The notes beneath the pieces are model-generated. The model was not told the origin of the DNA. It saw only the letters and a program-made list of their open reading frames with translations, and ran no database searches. A program made the translations under genes and the position numbers. This document shows, piece after piece, positions 23,900 to 32,310 of a stretch of 32,434 nt of DNA. Origin of the DNA: Bordetella parapertussis. Its GTDB lineage: Bacteria; Pseudomonadota; Gammaproteobacteria; Burkholderiales; SG8-41. The stretch is taken from assembly GCA_945864585.1 (NCBI GenBank), contig CAMBCF010000057.1:1-32434 (forward strand). The letters are read 5' to 3'. Every line of letters begins with the position of its first letter. Positions within the stretch are counted from its first letter, which is position 1.

Positions 23900-24958
23900 A
23901 TGAAATCAATCAATCGTCGTGCCGCAGTGGCGCTAGCCATGGTTGCAGGCATTGCAGCCGGCAGCGCGTTTGCGCAACAGCCGCCCGCCAAAAGGGATTT
24001 CGATGCGGAAATCAGCGCTGCGCTGGCATCGGCAAAATCCGCCGCTGGATTTGAATTTTTAGGTACTCTGGTCAGAACCTGCCTGGTGCCACAGAGCGGT
24101 GGTGAAGACACCCGCGACATTCCTGCGCCGTACGTAACCAATCCCGCCAAAGCGCCGCCGCGCGATTCCTGGTACACCGAACCGGCCAGGGTGTTTGACA
24201 ATCTCTACTTTGTCGGCGGCAAAATTCACTCGGCGTGGGCGATGACCACCCGGGAAGGCATCATCCTGTTCGACACGATTTACCCTTACAACTCCGAAGA
24301 ACTGATCATCGGCGGCATGAAAAAACTCGGTCTTGATCCAAGGGACATCAAATATCTGATCGTCTCGCATGCGCACGGCGACCACATCGGCGGCGCCGAG
24401 ATGCTGCAAACCCGCTATGGCATGCGTGTGGTCATGGCGGGGCCTGATTGGGATTTGGTCGAAAAATATCCGAACCGCTACAAGACCATGGCGCCCAAGC
24501 GCGATATCGTCGCCACCGACGGCATGAAGCTCACGCTCGGCGAAAGCACGGTGACGATCACCCACACCCCCGGCCATACACCGGGCACGCTGTCTTATAC
24601 CTTTCAGGTATTCGATAAAGGCAGGCCGGTCAACGTTGCTTACTCAGGCGGCACTGCGTTTAATTTCGTCAACAACACGCCCGATCCGGGCATCAGGAAT
24701 TTTCAGATTTATATCGATTCACAACGGCGCTTCGCCGCCAATGCAGCCGCCACCGGCGCGACCGTACTCATGTCGAATCACTCCGAATTTGACATCGCAG
24801 ACAGCAAAAATAAAATGCTCGCTGCGCGCGGCAATGGCCCGCATCCGTACGAGAACGGCGCTGATGCCGTACAGCGTTATTTCAGGGTGATGCAGGGGTG
24901 TGCGCGGGCAGCGCAGATCAAGCTGGAACAAAAACAGGCAGAATCTGCCAAGCCGTAA
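23900..24958 (+). CDS. Exported metallo-beta-lactamase-fold hydrolase (subclass B3-like)
   Basis: A 352-residue protein with a signal peptide (residues 1-25, ending GIAAGSAFA-QQ), so probably periplasmic. The zinc motif SHAHGDHIGG gives His157, His159, Asp161 and His162. His226 in THTPGHTPGTLSY and a later His in MSNHSEFD complete a B3-like set, while the bridging Asp of glyoxalase-type members is replaced by Gly in YSGGTAF. Homologues include B3 beta-lactamases and many unassigned hydrolases; a lactonase or esterase acting on an imported compound fits the operon better than antibiotic resistance. GGAG lies six bases before the ATG at 23900, 25 bp after the bicupin stop. Last gene of the operon. 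Confidence 0.88.
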   Translation: MKSINRRAAVALAMVAGIAAGSAFAQQPPAKRDFDAEISAALASAKSAAGFEFLGTLVRTCLVPQSGGEDTRDIPAPYVTNPAKAPPRDSWYTEPARVFDNLYFVGGKIHSAWAMTTREGIILFDTIYPYNSEELIIGGMKKLGLDPRDIKYLIVSHAHGDHIGGAEMLQTRYGMRVVMAGPDWDLVEKYPNRYKTMAPKRDIVATDGMKLTLGESTVTITHTPGHTPGTLSYTFQVFDKGRPVNVAYSGGTAFNFVNNTPDPGIRNFQIYIDSQRRFAANAAATGATVLMSNHSEFDIADSKNKMLAARGNGPHPYENGADAVQRYFRVMQGCARAAQIKLEQKQAESAKP

Positions 24959-24981
24959 GCACACAACCCCAAGAACATTTC

Positions 24982-25055
24982 GACAGGATAAACAGGACTC
25001 ACAGGATAAAACCTCCTTCTGGTCTATCCTGTTCATCCTGTAAATCCTGTCTATC
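24982..25055. repeat. ACAGGAT repeat cluster (inverted)
   Basis: Three spaced ACAGGAT/ACAGGAC units at 24982-25010 face three ATCCTGT units at 25023-25054 across a short spacer, so the region can fold back on itself. It lies between two convergent genes. Clusters of this ACAGGAT...ATCCTGT kind recur in intergenic regions of many bacteria; a role as bidirectional terminator is possible but unproven. Confidence 0.65.
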
Positions 25056-25128
25056 GATGTTCAAGACGATCTGCCATCGCTGTTGATGCGCTACCGTCGT
25101 CACCGGCATCCTGGCCGACGGTCGCCAC

Positions 25129-26109
25129 TCAGTGCTTCGGCATCTTCGCGTCCTGCGCGACTTTCGCCCACTTGATGAGATCAACAGCGATCATCTTGCG
25201 AATTTCGGCGGGACTGCGAGCTTCGACCTCTGCGCCTTCGGCAGCGAACCGCTTTTCGATTTCGGGACGCTTGAGTATGGTCGCAACTTCGGCGTTGAGT
25301 TTGTTGATTACAGCTACTGGCGTGCCGCCCGTCGCCGCCCATGCCCACCAGATCGACGCTTCGTAACCCGGCATTCCCGCCTCGGACACGGTGGGCAGCT
25401 CGGGCATGACCGCAAGGCGCTTGGCGCTGCCGCTCGCCAGCGCCTTGATCTTCCCGCCACGCAGATACGGACCCACCGTCGGAATTGTCGCTACAGCCAT
25501 GTGCGCGCTACCTCCCGTCACATCAATCAGTGCCGGGGCGCCGCCCCTGTAGAGCGCGATGACCGCATCGAAGCCGGCCTGGTTACGGAACATTGCCGAC
25601 ACAAAGTGCATGAATCCGCCTGCCGAAGCCATGGTGATGTAGTTGGGCTTGGATTTGCCGAGCGCTACCAGTTCCTTTATCGAGTTAACCGGCAGCGATG
25701 GCCCGACGATAATCAGCACGGCCCCGCGGCCCAGCGTTGCAACAAAATCAAAGTCCTTGATGGGATCGTACGGCAACTTGTTGATCACCGCCGGATTCAT
25801 GGTGAACGCGGTCGAAGCCATCAGCATGGTGTAGCCGTCGGGTGCCGCGCGCGCGACGATTTCGGTGCCGATCATGCCTTCCGCCCCCGGCCGGTTGTCG
25901 ACCACCACCTGAGCGCCCAGACGTTCACCCAGTTGGCTGCCGATGTAGCGGGCAAAGATATCGTTGCTGCCGCCGGGCGCCTGCGGCACGATCAGCCGGA
26001 TCGGCTTGGAGGGGAAGTTCGCATCGGTAGCTGCCGCCCGTTGCGCCGCACACACGCCGGGCAGGGATGTCAGTATCAGGATCACGCTCGCTGCAAAACT
26101 CGCCTTCAT
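25129..26109 (-). CDS. Bug-family tripartite tricarboxylate transporter substrate-binding protein
   Basis: A 326-residue periplasmic receptor with a signal peptide (MKASFAASVILILTSLPGVCA). The mature start is typical of the family: FPSKPIRLIVPQAPGGSNDIFARYIG, with the ligand-contact loop PGGSND. VVVDNRPGAEGMIGTEIVARAAPDGYTMLM and PELPTVSEAGMPGYEASIWWAW follow, both hallmark segments. Bug proteins capture small carboxylates for TctAB-type carriers or act in signalling; no tctA or tctB is in the window, as is common for orphan Bug genes. The ATG at 26109 has AAGGAG just upstream. The frame is open for 90 further codons upstream but the signal peptide fixes the start. It is divergent from the dehydrogenase at 26398. 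Confidence 0.93.
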   Translation of the reverse strand: MKASFAASVILILTSLPGVCAAQRAAATDANFPSKPIRLIVPQAPGGSNDIFARYIGSQLGERLGAQVVVDNRPGAEGMIGTEIVARAAPDGYTMLMASTAFTMNPAVINKLPYDPIKDFDFVATLGRGAVLIIVGPSLPVNSIKELVALGKSKPNYITMASAGGFMHFVSAMFRNQAGFDAVIALYRGGAPALIDVTGGSAHMAVATIPTVGPYLRGGKIKALASGSAKRLAVMPELPTVSEAGMPGYEASIWWAWAATGGTPVAVINKLNAEVATILKRPEIEKRFAAEGAEVEARSPAEIRKMIAVDLIKWAKVAQDAKMPKH

Positions 26110-26397
26110 GGGTCGCTCCTTTGGTAAATCAGCCGTTCGGTACAGTGTAACGTGACACTCAGTTGCGCGTGGAAGTATGGCATCAAATCCCGGCCGCTTA
26201 CAAATGTGCGCCGGAATCGACGCAAGGCTATCATGACGTACCGGCGCGAAAACCGGCGAAGTATTGCGCTCGCAGAGAACAGCCGGGGCGTTGTTGGTTC
26301 GGGACGGCAGCGTTAGAATCAAGCCGGACTTGCGGCATCTGCGCACTGCAGCGCGGAACGCATCAAGAAAATTCAGCACGATTTTTAAGGAGTGGTC

Positions 26398-27360
26398 ATG
26401 AGTATTGATGTGCTGGCTCTGGTGCAGCTATCCGCTGAACGAGTCGGCGTACTGGCCGCCGCCGGTTATGCCGTTCGCGAGGGAAAGAAGTATCCCAATC
26501 GGCTAGACGCCCTTCGCGACGGAAGCGCCGCCATCAGGGCCGTTCTGACCAACGGCCGTGGTGGTTTGAGCCGCGACGAGATGGCATTGCTGCCGCAGCT
26601 CGAATTCGTCTGCACCGTCGGCGCAGGTTATGAAGCGGTCGATCTTGAGACGGCGCGCAGTCGCGGCATCGCGGTCGCCAATTGCCCCGACACCAATGCA
26701 TCAGCTGTCGCCGACTCCGCCATGATGCTGTTGATGGCGGCCACCCGGCACCTGCTTCAGGCCGATCGCTTTGTGCGTGCCGGTGGATGGCAGGAGCAAT
26801 GGGCTGTCGTCACCCCGACCATTTCCGGCAAGCGTCTGGGCGTTCTCGGTCTTGGCACGATCGGCAACAAGATTGCGCTGCGCGCTGCGCGCGGCTTTGA
26901 GATGGAAATCGGCTATCACAACCGCAGGGCCGTAGCCGGATCTACTTATCGATTTTTCGAAAGTCTCACCGCGCTTGCGACGTGGGCCGACTTCCTGATC
27001 TGCGCTGCGCCAGGCGGCGCGGAGACACGACACCTGGTCAACGCGGAAGTACTCACGGCGCTCGGACCGCGAGGGTATCTCGTCAACATTGGACGCGGTA
27101 CGGTGGTGGACACGGCGGCACTGATCGACGCGCTGCGATCAAAGCGCATTGCGGGGGCGGGCCTGGATGTGCTCGAAGGCGAACCGGCCGCACCGCCGAT
27201 CCTGCCGGAGCTGCTGCAATTCGACAGCGTGGTGATCACGCCGCACTACGCCGGACGCGCACCGGAGGCGCGCACCGCGGCAACGGCGTTGATACTCGCT
27301 AATTTGAATGCGTATTTTGCGGGAAAGCCGCTGCCGTCTGCGGTCTCATTAAAGCCCTGA
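26398..27360 (+). CDS. D-isomer-specific 2-hydroxyacid dehydrogenase
   Basis: A 320-residue NAD(P)-dependent dehydrogenase that interconverts a 2-oxoacid and the D-2-hydroxyacid. The NAD fold GKRLGVLGLGTIGNKIALRAA lies at residues 145-165. The catalytic set is Arg233 (NIGRGTVVDTAAL), Glu262 (LDVLEGEP) and His283 (VITPHYAG). The adenine-side motif YHNRR suggests a preference for NADPH, as in glyoxylate/hydroxypyruvate reductases; the exact substrate is open. AAGGAG precedes the ATG at 26398 by five bases; an in-frame GTG six bases earlier overlaps this site and is less likely. It lies between two Bug receptor genes, which points to metabolism of an imported hydroxy- or keto-acid. Confidence 0.93.
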   Translation: MSIDVLALVQLSAERVGVLAAAGYAVREGKKYPNRLDALRDGSAAIRAVLTNGRGGLSRDEMALLPQLEFVCTVGAGYEAVDLETARSRGIAVANCPDTNASAVADSAMMLLMAATRHLLQADRFVRAGGWQEQWAVVTPTISGKRLGVLGLGTIGNKIALRAARGFEMEIGYHNRRAVAGSTYRFFESLTALATWADFLICAAPGGAETRHLVNAEVLTALGPRGYLVNIGRGTVVDTAALIDALRSKRIAGAGLDVLEGEPAAPPILPELLQFDSVVITPHYAGRAPEARTAATALILANLNAYFAGKPLPSAVSLKP

Positions 27361-27404
27361 GTGCGCACGCATAGCAGGCGCCTGCTTGCGGTAGCGCCGC
27401 ATCC

Positions 27405-28388
27405 CTACATCTTGGGAATCTTCGCGTCCTTGATCACTTGCGCCCAGCGCGCAATCTCCGCGCGCATAAACTTGTCGAACTCATCGCGGGTGGTCGGCGC
27501 CGGTGGCATCCCCAGCTCGGTCAGGCGCTGCTCAATATCCGGCATGCGCAATACCGAGGTGATATCGGCGTTCAGCTTATCCAGCAACGCCACGGGAACG
27601 CCGGCCGGCGCGCATACGCCATACCAGGAATTGACCTCGAAGTCGGGCACGCCCGATTCGTTCATGGTGGGCACGTCCGGCAACAGCGTCTGACGCTTTG
27701 CGCTCGCAACCGCCAGCGCGCGCAAGCGGTCGCTCTGAACAAATCCTATAGCCTGCGGAAAGTTCGTGATATTGATCGGCAGCTGGCCGGCAATAACATC
27801 TGTCGTTCCCTGCCCTGCGTTCTTATAAGGAATATGCACGATGTCGAACTTCATCCGCAGTTTGAGCCACTCCATCGTCAGATGCGGCGAGGTGCCGACC
27901 GTCCCGGCGGCGTAACTCAACTTGCCCGGATTGGACTTCGCATAAGCAACCAACCCCTTGATTGATTTGAACGGCGTCGAGGGGTGTACGACAATAATGT
28001 TAGGCGGCATGCCGATGCGCGTGATCGGCGCAAAATCTTTGTGCGCGTAGGGCATGTCCGCGATCATCGACAGGGAAATGGCATTCGGGGCGATATTGCA
28101 GTGGAGCAGCGTGTACCCGTCGGGCGGCGCCTTCGCGGCAAACGCCGCACCGATGGTGCCGGAGGCGCCTGCCCGGTTGTCAACGACGACCTGCTGGCCC
28201 CACAACCGCGTCAAACGATCCGCGAGCAGACGTCCGACGATGTCGTTCGAGGTGCCCGCGGGAAACGGGATAACGTAACGCACAGATTTGACTGGATAAT
28301 TTTGTGCCCACGACGCCGCACTGCACAGCCACGCTGCAGCCGCAACCGAGACCATCACCCCACGACTTGCTCTGACCACACCTCGCAT
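27405..28388 (-). CDS. Bug-family tripartite tricarboxylate transporter substrate-binding protein (second)
   Basis: A 327-residue periplasmic receptor. The signal peptide (RGVMVSVAAAAWLCSAASWA) is followed by QNYPVKSVRYVIPFPAGTSN and DIVGRLLADRLT, VVVDNRAGASGTIGAAFAAK, PPDGYTLL and the C-terminal LPDVPTMNESGVPDFEVNSWYG, all standard Bug motifs. It is clearly diverged from the receptor at 25129-26109, so it is a second specificity rather than a recent duplicate. GGAGG lies before the ATG at 28388; codons further upstream are excluded because the signal peptide begins here. It converges with the 2-hydroxyacid dehydrogenase, 44 bp apart, and no transporter membrane subunits accompany it. Confidence 0.93.
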   Translation of the reverse strand: MRGVVRASRGVMVSVAAAAWLCSAASWAQNYPVKSVRYVIPFPAGTSNDIVGRLLADRLTRLWGQQVVVDNRAGASGTIGAAFAAKAPPDGYTLLHCNIAPNAISLSMIADMPYAHKDFAPITRIGMPPNIIVVHPSTPFKSIKGLVAYAKSNPGKLSYAAGTVGTSPHLTMEWLKLRMKFDIVHIPYKNAGQGTTDVIAGQLPINITNFPQAIGFVQSDRLRALAVASAKRQTLLPDVPTMNESGVPDFEVNSWYGVCAPAGVPVALLDKLNADITSVLRMPDIEQRLTELGMPPAPTTRDEFDKFMRAEIARWAQVIKDAKIPKM

Positions 28389-28563
28389 CACGCACCTCCG
28401 AAAGTTAGGCACCGTAACGATGAACGACCTGCCGTTAATGCTCAAGAAATTTTTAGCGTTTCACACCTAGACTTAGCAATTTCAAACGCCGCTAATGACC
28501 GAGCAGCACAGTAGCGCCGGTTCAGCAAACGGTCAACTGCGGCAATTACTTACACCGCGCCAT

Positions 28564-29733
28564 TTAACCGGCATTGCCTGCAGTATCGTTGATCCCGCGC
28601 TGCCACGTCGAAGGCTTGATGCCCACGCGATTGGCCGCCCGTTTTCCCAGCCAATATCCCAGCGACTGCCCCACATTGGCAAAGGGCGACTCCACCTCCA
28701 GCTTCTGCGCGGCGTCTATCGGCCAGTTCGGGTTGTGCAAAAATTCGCGCCCGAGCGCCACCAGATCCGCGCCGCCCGAACGGATGATTTCTTCGGCCTG
28801 ATCGGCGTGGATGATCATGCCCACGGCCATGGTTTTAATATCCGCGCCGGCCCTGATAGCCCGCGCATAAGGCACCTGATAGCCATAGCTCGGCGCGGCA
28901 TCTGCCGTGCTGGCATCGGACATGCCGCCTGCACTGCAATCGATCACATCCACACCGTGCGTTTTGAGCACGCGCGCTACGGCACTGCTGTCGTCAGTGC
29001 TCCAGCCCGCTTCGTCCACTGCCGACATGCGCAGAAACAGCGGTTTATGTTCCGGCCAGTACTTACGCACTTCGCACACCACCTCGATCGGGAAACGCAT
29101 GCGTTTTTCGGGCGTGCCGCCGAATTCGTCGCTGCGCTGATTGGCCACCGGCGACAAAAATTGATGCAGCAGGTAGCCGTGCGCACCGTGGATTTCCAGC
29201 ACGTCGAAGCCGGCTTCATCGGCGCGTCGTGCCGCCTGCCCCCAATTCGATATCGCTTCCTGTATGTCGTCGTGCGTCATCGCGCGCGGCACCGCGTATT
29301 TGCTGTTAAACGCAACCGCGCTCGGCGCAATCAGTTCCCATTCTTCGCCATGGTCCACTCCCGGACAACTTGCCAGCGGCGCGCGCCCTTCCCACGGCAC
29401 GCTACGGCGCGCCTTGCGCCCCGAATGGCCGAGTTGCAGCGCCGGCACCGCGCCGTTGCGCCTGACCAGATCGGCGATGCGCTTGAACGGCGCGATGAAA
29501 TCGTCTTTCCACAGCCCCAGATCGCGCGGCGTGGAACAGCCGCGCGGATCGACCTTGGTGGACTCGACGAACACCAGCCCGGTGCCGCCGGCGGCAAACT
29601 TGCCGTAATGCATGAGATGCCAGTCGTTGACGTGGCCGTTGTCCGCGCAATACTGCAACATCGGTGACAGAACAATACGATTCTTCAGCGTAACGCCGCG
29701 TATTTGCAGCGGCGAAAACAATTGGGCTTCCAC
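28564..29733 (-). CDS. NADH:flavin oxidoreductase / Old Yellow Enzyme family (YqjM/NamA-like)
   Basis: A 389-residue FMN-binding TIM barrel that would reduce activated alkenes such as enones with NAD(P)H. The N-terminus LFSPLQIRGVTLKNRIVLSPM is standard. The substrate-anchoring His pair is in EIHGAHGYLLHQFLSP and the C-terminal FMN-phosphate region in ADLVALGREFLHNPNWP. At residue 26 the flavin-tuning Cys of YqjM (SPMCQYSA) is Leu here (SPMLQYCA), with a Cys three residues later. I chose the GTG at 29733 because it aligns with family N-termini and is preceded by AAGGA; an open extension of 41 codons upstream shows nothing conserved. It is 125 bp downstream of the deacetylase gene on the same strand. 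Confidence 0.92.
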   Translation of the reverse strand: MEAQLFSPLQIRGVTLKNRIVLSPMLQYCADNGHVNDWHLMHYGKFAAGGTGLVFVESTKVDPRGCSTPRDLGLWKDDFIAPFKRIADLVRRNGAVPALQLGHSGRKARRSVPWEGRAPLASCPGVDHGEEWELIAPSAVAFNSKYAVPRAMTHDDIQEAISNWGQAARRADEAGFDVLEIHGAHGYLLHQFLSPVANQRSDEFGGTPEKRMRFPIEVVCEVRKYWPEHKPLFLRMSAVDEAGWSTDDSSAVARVLKTHGVDVIDCSAGGMSDASTADAAPSYGYQVPYARAIRAGADIKTMAVGMIIHADQAEEIIRSGGADLVALGREFLHNPNWPIDAAQKLEVESPFANVGQSLGYWLGKRAANRVGIKPSTWQRGINDTAGNAG

Positions 29734-29858
29734 TACATTTTCCTTCGCAATTGATAAACCGGTGATTAGTTTTAATACCGAGTATGGGTATGATTGTTGA
29801 ATTGTCGCATAATCGCTGTTTTCTGCGCTGCACGCCCGCCCATGCAGTGTGGACAAAC

Positions 29859-30701
29859 TTATTGATTATTTTTTGACCGGAGATCGAACGCTGCAGCCGC
29901 ATCACCGAGCCGCATGAATACAGCGCCGTTGTTTTTGAGGGTGCGAATCAGTTTTTCAAGCACGATCATGCGGTGGCCGCGCCCGATCACGAACGGGTGA
30001 AAGGTGTAGGTGATCACGCCCCACTCGAGATGATCGCGCAGATAGATAAAATCGTCGCTCCAGTTTTGCAGCACATGATGCGCGTTCATGTTGCCCGGCA
30101 GTATGGTGGTGTTGGTGCGCACAAATTCAAAGTGCGGGTAGTCGTCGAGCGACCAACTGACCGGCATTTCAATCAGCGGCGTCGCGGCACCGAACAGCGC
30201 CGGTTTTTCCAGCTCGATCACATCGCCCTGCCGCACACGGTACGGCGTGTAATCGTCGCCCATCATGCTGCTATCGTAGTAAAAGCCGTGCTTCAACAGC
30301 AGTTCCACCGAATGCGCGCTCAGGTCCCACGACGGCGAACGGTAGCCGCGCGCGTAGTGCCCGGTGAGTTTTTTAATTTGCTCGTTGGCGCGCACGAGGC
30401 CTGCTTCTTCCTGCTCGCGCGTCATTGCCGCCGGCGGCACATGGGTCCAGCCGTGATGACCGATTTCGTGGCCCGCGTCAAACACCCGCTTACATTGCTC
30501 CGGGTAGGTTTCAAGCGTGTGGCCGGGGATGTACCAGCTCGACGGCACCTCATATTTTTTCAGCAAGTCGAGGATACGTTGCGCGCCGACATTCGCGCCA
30601 AACTCGCCGCGGGAAATAGGTGACGGCGACGTCATGCCGCGCGAAATAAATCCCGACATGGCGTCGAAATCGAAGGTCAGACAAGCGATATGTTTTTTCA
30701 T
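29859..30701 (-). CDS. Polysaccharide deacetylase-family hydrolase (HpPgdA-like)
   Basis: A 280-residue NodB-fold, metal-dependent amide hydrolase. Motif 1 is LTFDFDAM, with the catalytic/metal Asp pair at residues 11 and 13. Motif 2 is HEIGHHGWTH, with probable metal ligands His83 and His87. GYRSPSWDLS is motif 3 and GVITYTFHPFVIGRGHR carries the late catalytic His. The protein has no signal peptide and contains the linker ISRGEFGANVGAQRILDLL typical of the Helicobacter PgdA-like subgroup. Members of this subgroup often act on small amides or ring amides rather than on peptidoglycan, so cytoplasmic amidase activity is plausible. The ATG at 30701 begins at MKKHIACLTFDFD; a TTG three codons earlier is also in frame. 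Confidence 0.9.
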   Translation of the reverse strand: MKKHIACLTFDFDAMSGFISRGMTSPSPISRGEFGANVGAQRILDLLKKYEVPSSWYIPGHTLETYPEQCKRVFDAGHEIGHHGWTHVPPAAMTREQEEAGLVRANEQIKKLTGHYARGYRSPSWDLSAHSVELLLKHGFYYDSSMMGDDYTPYRVRQGDVIELEKPALFGAATPLIEMPVSWSLDDYPHFEFVRTNTTILPGNMNAHHVLQNWSDDFIYLRDHLEWGVITYTFHPFVIGRGHRMIVLEKLIRTLKNNGAVFMRLGDAAAAFDLRSKNNQ

Positions 30702-30911
30702 CGATACCAATATTGCTCAATCGCGACGCACTCTGATGCAGAGGCACGAACGATACCATGCGTTTCAATGTCATTGAATTTGCTTGTATTTCAAGGTCAA
30801 ATCGTGCAAAAATTTGGCCTCGCAGAATACCCCGCTCCTTCGCTGCTTGGTTGTGATTCACTTTCCGCTGCTCATCAACCGAATACGCAGCGCCGGGATA
30901 GCGCTAAATGT

Positions 30912-30942
30912 TTGTTTTTGTTGTGTTTTCATTGTTTACAAT
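30912..30942 (+). promoter_or_regulatory. Candidate promoter of the M24-family gene
   Basis: TTGTTT (30912-30917) and TACAAT (30937-30942) have a 19-bp spacer, slightly long, within a T-rich stretch of the divergent intergenic region. The predicted start would leave a leader of about 25 bases containing the AGGAG at 30962-30966. Confidence 0.35.
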
Positions 30943-30973
30943 TCCAAAAAACCAGCAATATCAGGAGATCGTA

Positions 30974-32251
30974 ATGGCAAATGTCGGTATGGTAGGCCTC
31001 GATTGGCAAGAGCGGGTTAACTGGGACCGGCTGCGCAAGTACCGTCTGGCGCGCGCGCGCGAACGCATGAAGGCGCACGGCCTTGGCGCGATGCTGCTGA
31101 TGTATGACGAAAATGTCCGTTATGTGACCAGCACCCTCACCCCCGGCTGGAACCGCCTGAAGCCCGGCCTGCGCTACGCCCTGCTGTGCGGCGATGACGC
31201 GCCGGTGCTGTTCGAGCAAGGCGACATCGGCGTGCATATCGCCAAGCACTCGCCGTGGATCCCCAAGGAAAACATCAAGTATTCCTACGCCTGGATAAAG
31301 GGGGCCGCGGGCGCCGCCTCGTTGCAGCAGGTGACCAAGTTCACCAACGCCATCAAGAAGGAAATGAAAAAGAGCGGCGTTGACGGACAAAAGCTCGGCG
31401 TCGATTTCGTCGATATCAACATGATCCAGATTTTCAAGGACCAGAAGATCGACTGGGTTGATGGCATGACGCCGATGATGGAAGCACGCGCCGTCAAGAA
31501 TGAAGACGAACACGAGTGTATGCGCCAGGTCGGCGCCATCGGCGATGCCGCGCACTGGGAATTCATGCGCTTCCTGAAGCCCGGCCTCACCGAAAACCAG
31601 TTGACCGCGCACATCATGAAGTTCCTCTACGACATTCCGGGCATGGAAGACGTGGAAGACGTGATCGTGTCTTCGGGTCTCAATACCTGGCCGAACTGGC
31701 GCAACTTCTCCGACCGCATTATCAAGCCGGGCGACATGGTGTTCATGGACCTCGCTGCGTTGACCTGGAATGGCTACAAGTCCTGCTACTACCGCACTTA
31801 CATGGTAGGCCGTGAGCCGAATCAGGAGCAAAAAGACATTTACTTACTGGCGCTGGGCTGGCTGTATGACTCAATCAAGGCGGTAAAAGTCGGCGCCACC
31901 ACGCGTGATATCGCGCTGAAATGGCCGTCGGCGAAAGAAATCTGGGGCTACGAAGAAGAAGACCAGGCCGCCGCCAACCTGTGGGGCCATGGCCTGGGCC
32001 TCGCGCAATACGATCAGCCGGTGATTTCGCGCATCTGGTCGCTCGATCACCCGATCGAGATCAAGGAAGGCATGGTGTTCGCGCTGGAAACCCAGCACGG
32101 CAAGACCCATCAATGGGGCGTGCGCATCGAAGAGATGCTGATCGTGCATAAAGACAGCGTGGAGATCGTGTCGAACTTCCCGGTGGAGCAGATCACGGTG
32201 GTTGATCCGATGCCGGGTTACTGCAATTACGGCAAGCTGCCGGGGCGGTAA
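30974..32251 (+). CDS. M24-family (creatinase/aminopeptidase P/DddP-like) protein with altered metal site
   Basis: A 425-residue pita-bread-fold protein. An N-terminal creatinase-type domain (residues ~20-165; GAMLLMYDENVRYVTSTLTPGW) precedes the M24 domain (~175-400). Of the usual five metal ligands, Asp259 (MVFMDLAAL), His339 (LWGHGLGLAQY), Glu372 (FALETQHG) and Glu386 or 387 (VRIEEMLIV) are present. The second Asp, expected where the family reads GD-ITRT or TD-ISRS, is Cys271 (YKSCYYRTY). Metal binding may be changed or lost, as in creatinase, so peptidase activity should not be assumed. AGGAG lies eight bases before the ATG at 30974. It is divergent from the deacetylase gene, and the two share a 272-bp regulatory region. 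Confidence 0.88.
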   Translation: MANVGMVGLDWQERVNWDRLRKYRLARARERMKAHGLGAMLLMYDENVRYVTSTLTPGWNRLKPGLRYALLCGDDAPVLFEQGDIGVHIAKHSPWIPKENIKYSYAWIKGAAGAASLQQVTKFTNAIKKEMKKSGVDGQKLGVDFVDINMIQIFKDQKIDWVDGMTPMMEARAVKNEDEHECMRQVGAIGDAAHWEFMRFLKPGLTENQLTAHIMKFLYDIPGMEDVEDVIVSSGLNTWPNWRNFSDRIIKPGDMVFMDLAALTWNGYKSCYYRTYMVGREPNQEQKDIYLLALGWLYDSIKAVKVGATTRDIALKWPSAKEIWGYEEEDQAAANLWGHGLGLAQYDQPVISRIWSLDHPIEIKEGMVFALETQHGKTHQWGVRIEEMLIVHKDSVEIVSNFPVEQITVVDPMPGYCNYGKLPGR

Positions 32252-32310
32252 GTGGTGAGCATGTAAAAGAAATTCCCTCCCCTTCAAGGCATCGGCATCT
32301 ACACATCTTT

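Noticed and set aside
23900-24958. Antibiotic-resistance beta-lactamase
   Set aside because: Zinc motifs are shared by the whole fold; the operon context is catabolic and the closest identity cannot be judged without a search.
27373-27386. Perfect 14-bp palindrome AGCAGGCGCCTGCT between convergent genes
   Set aside because: No loop and no T-run, so it is not a normal terminator; a single short palindrome in GC-rich DNA is weak evidence.
28495-29667. Open frame of 390 codons on the rightward strand
   Set aside because: Antisense to the Old Yellow Enzyme gene; no start signal or domain.
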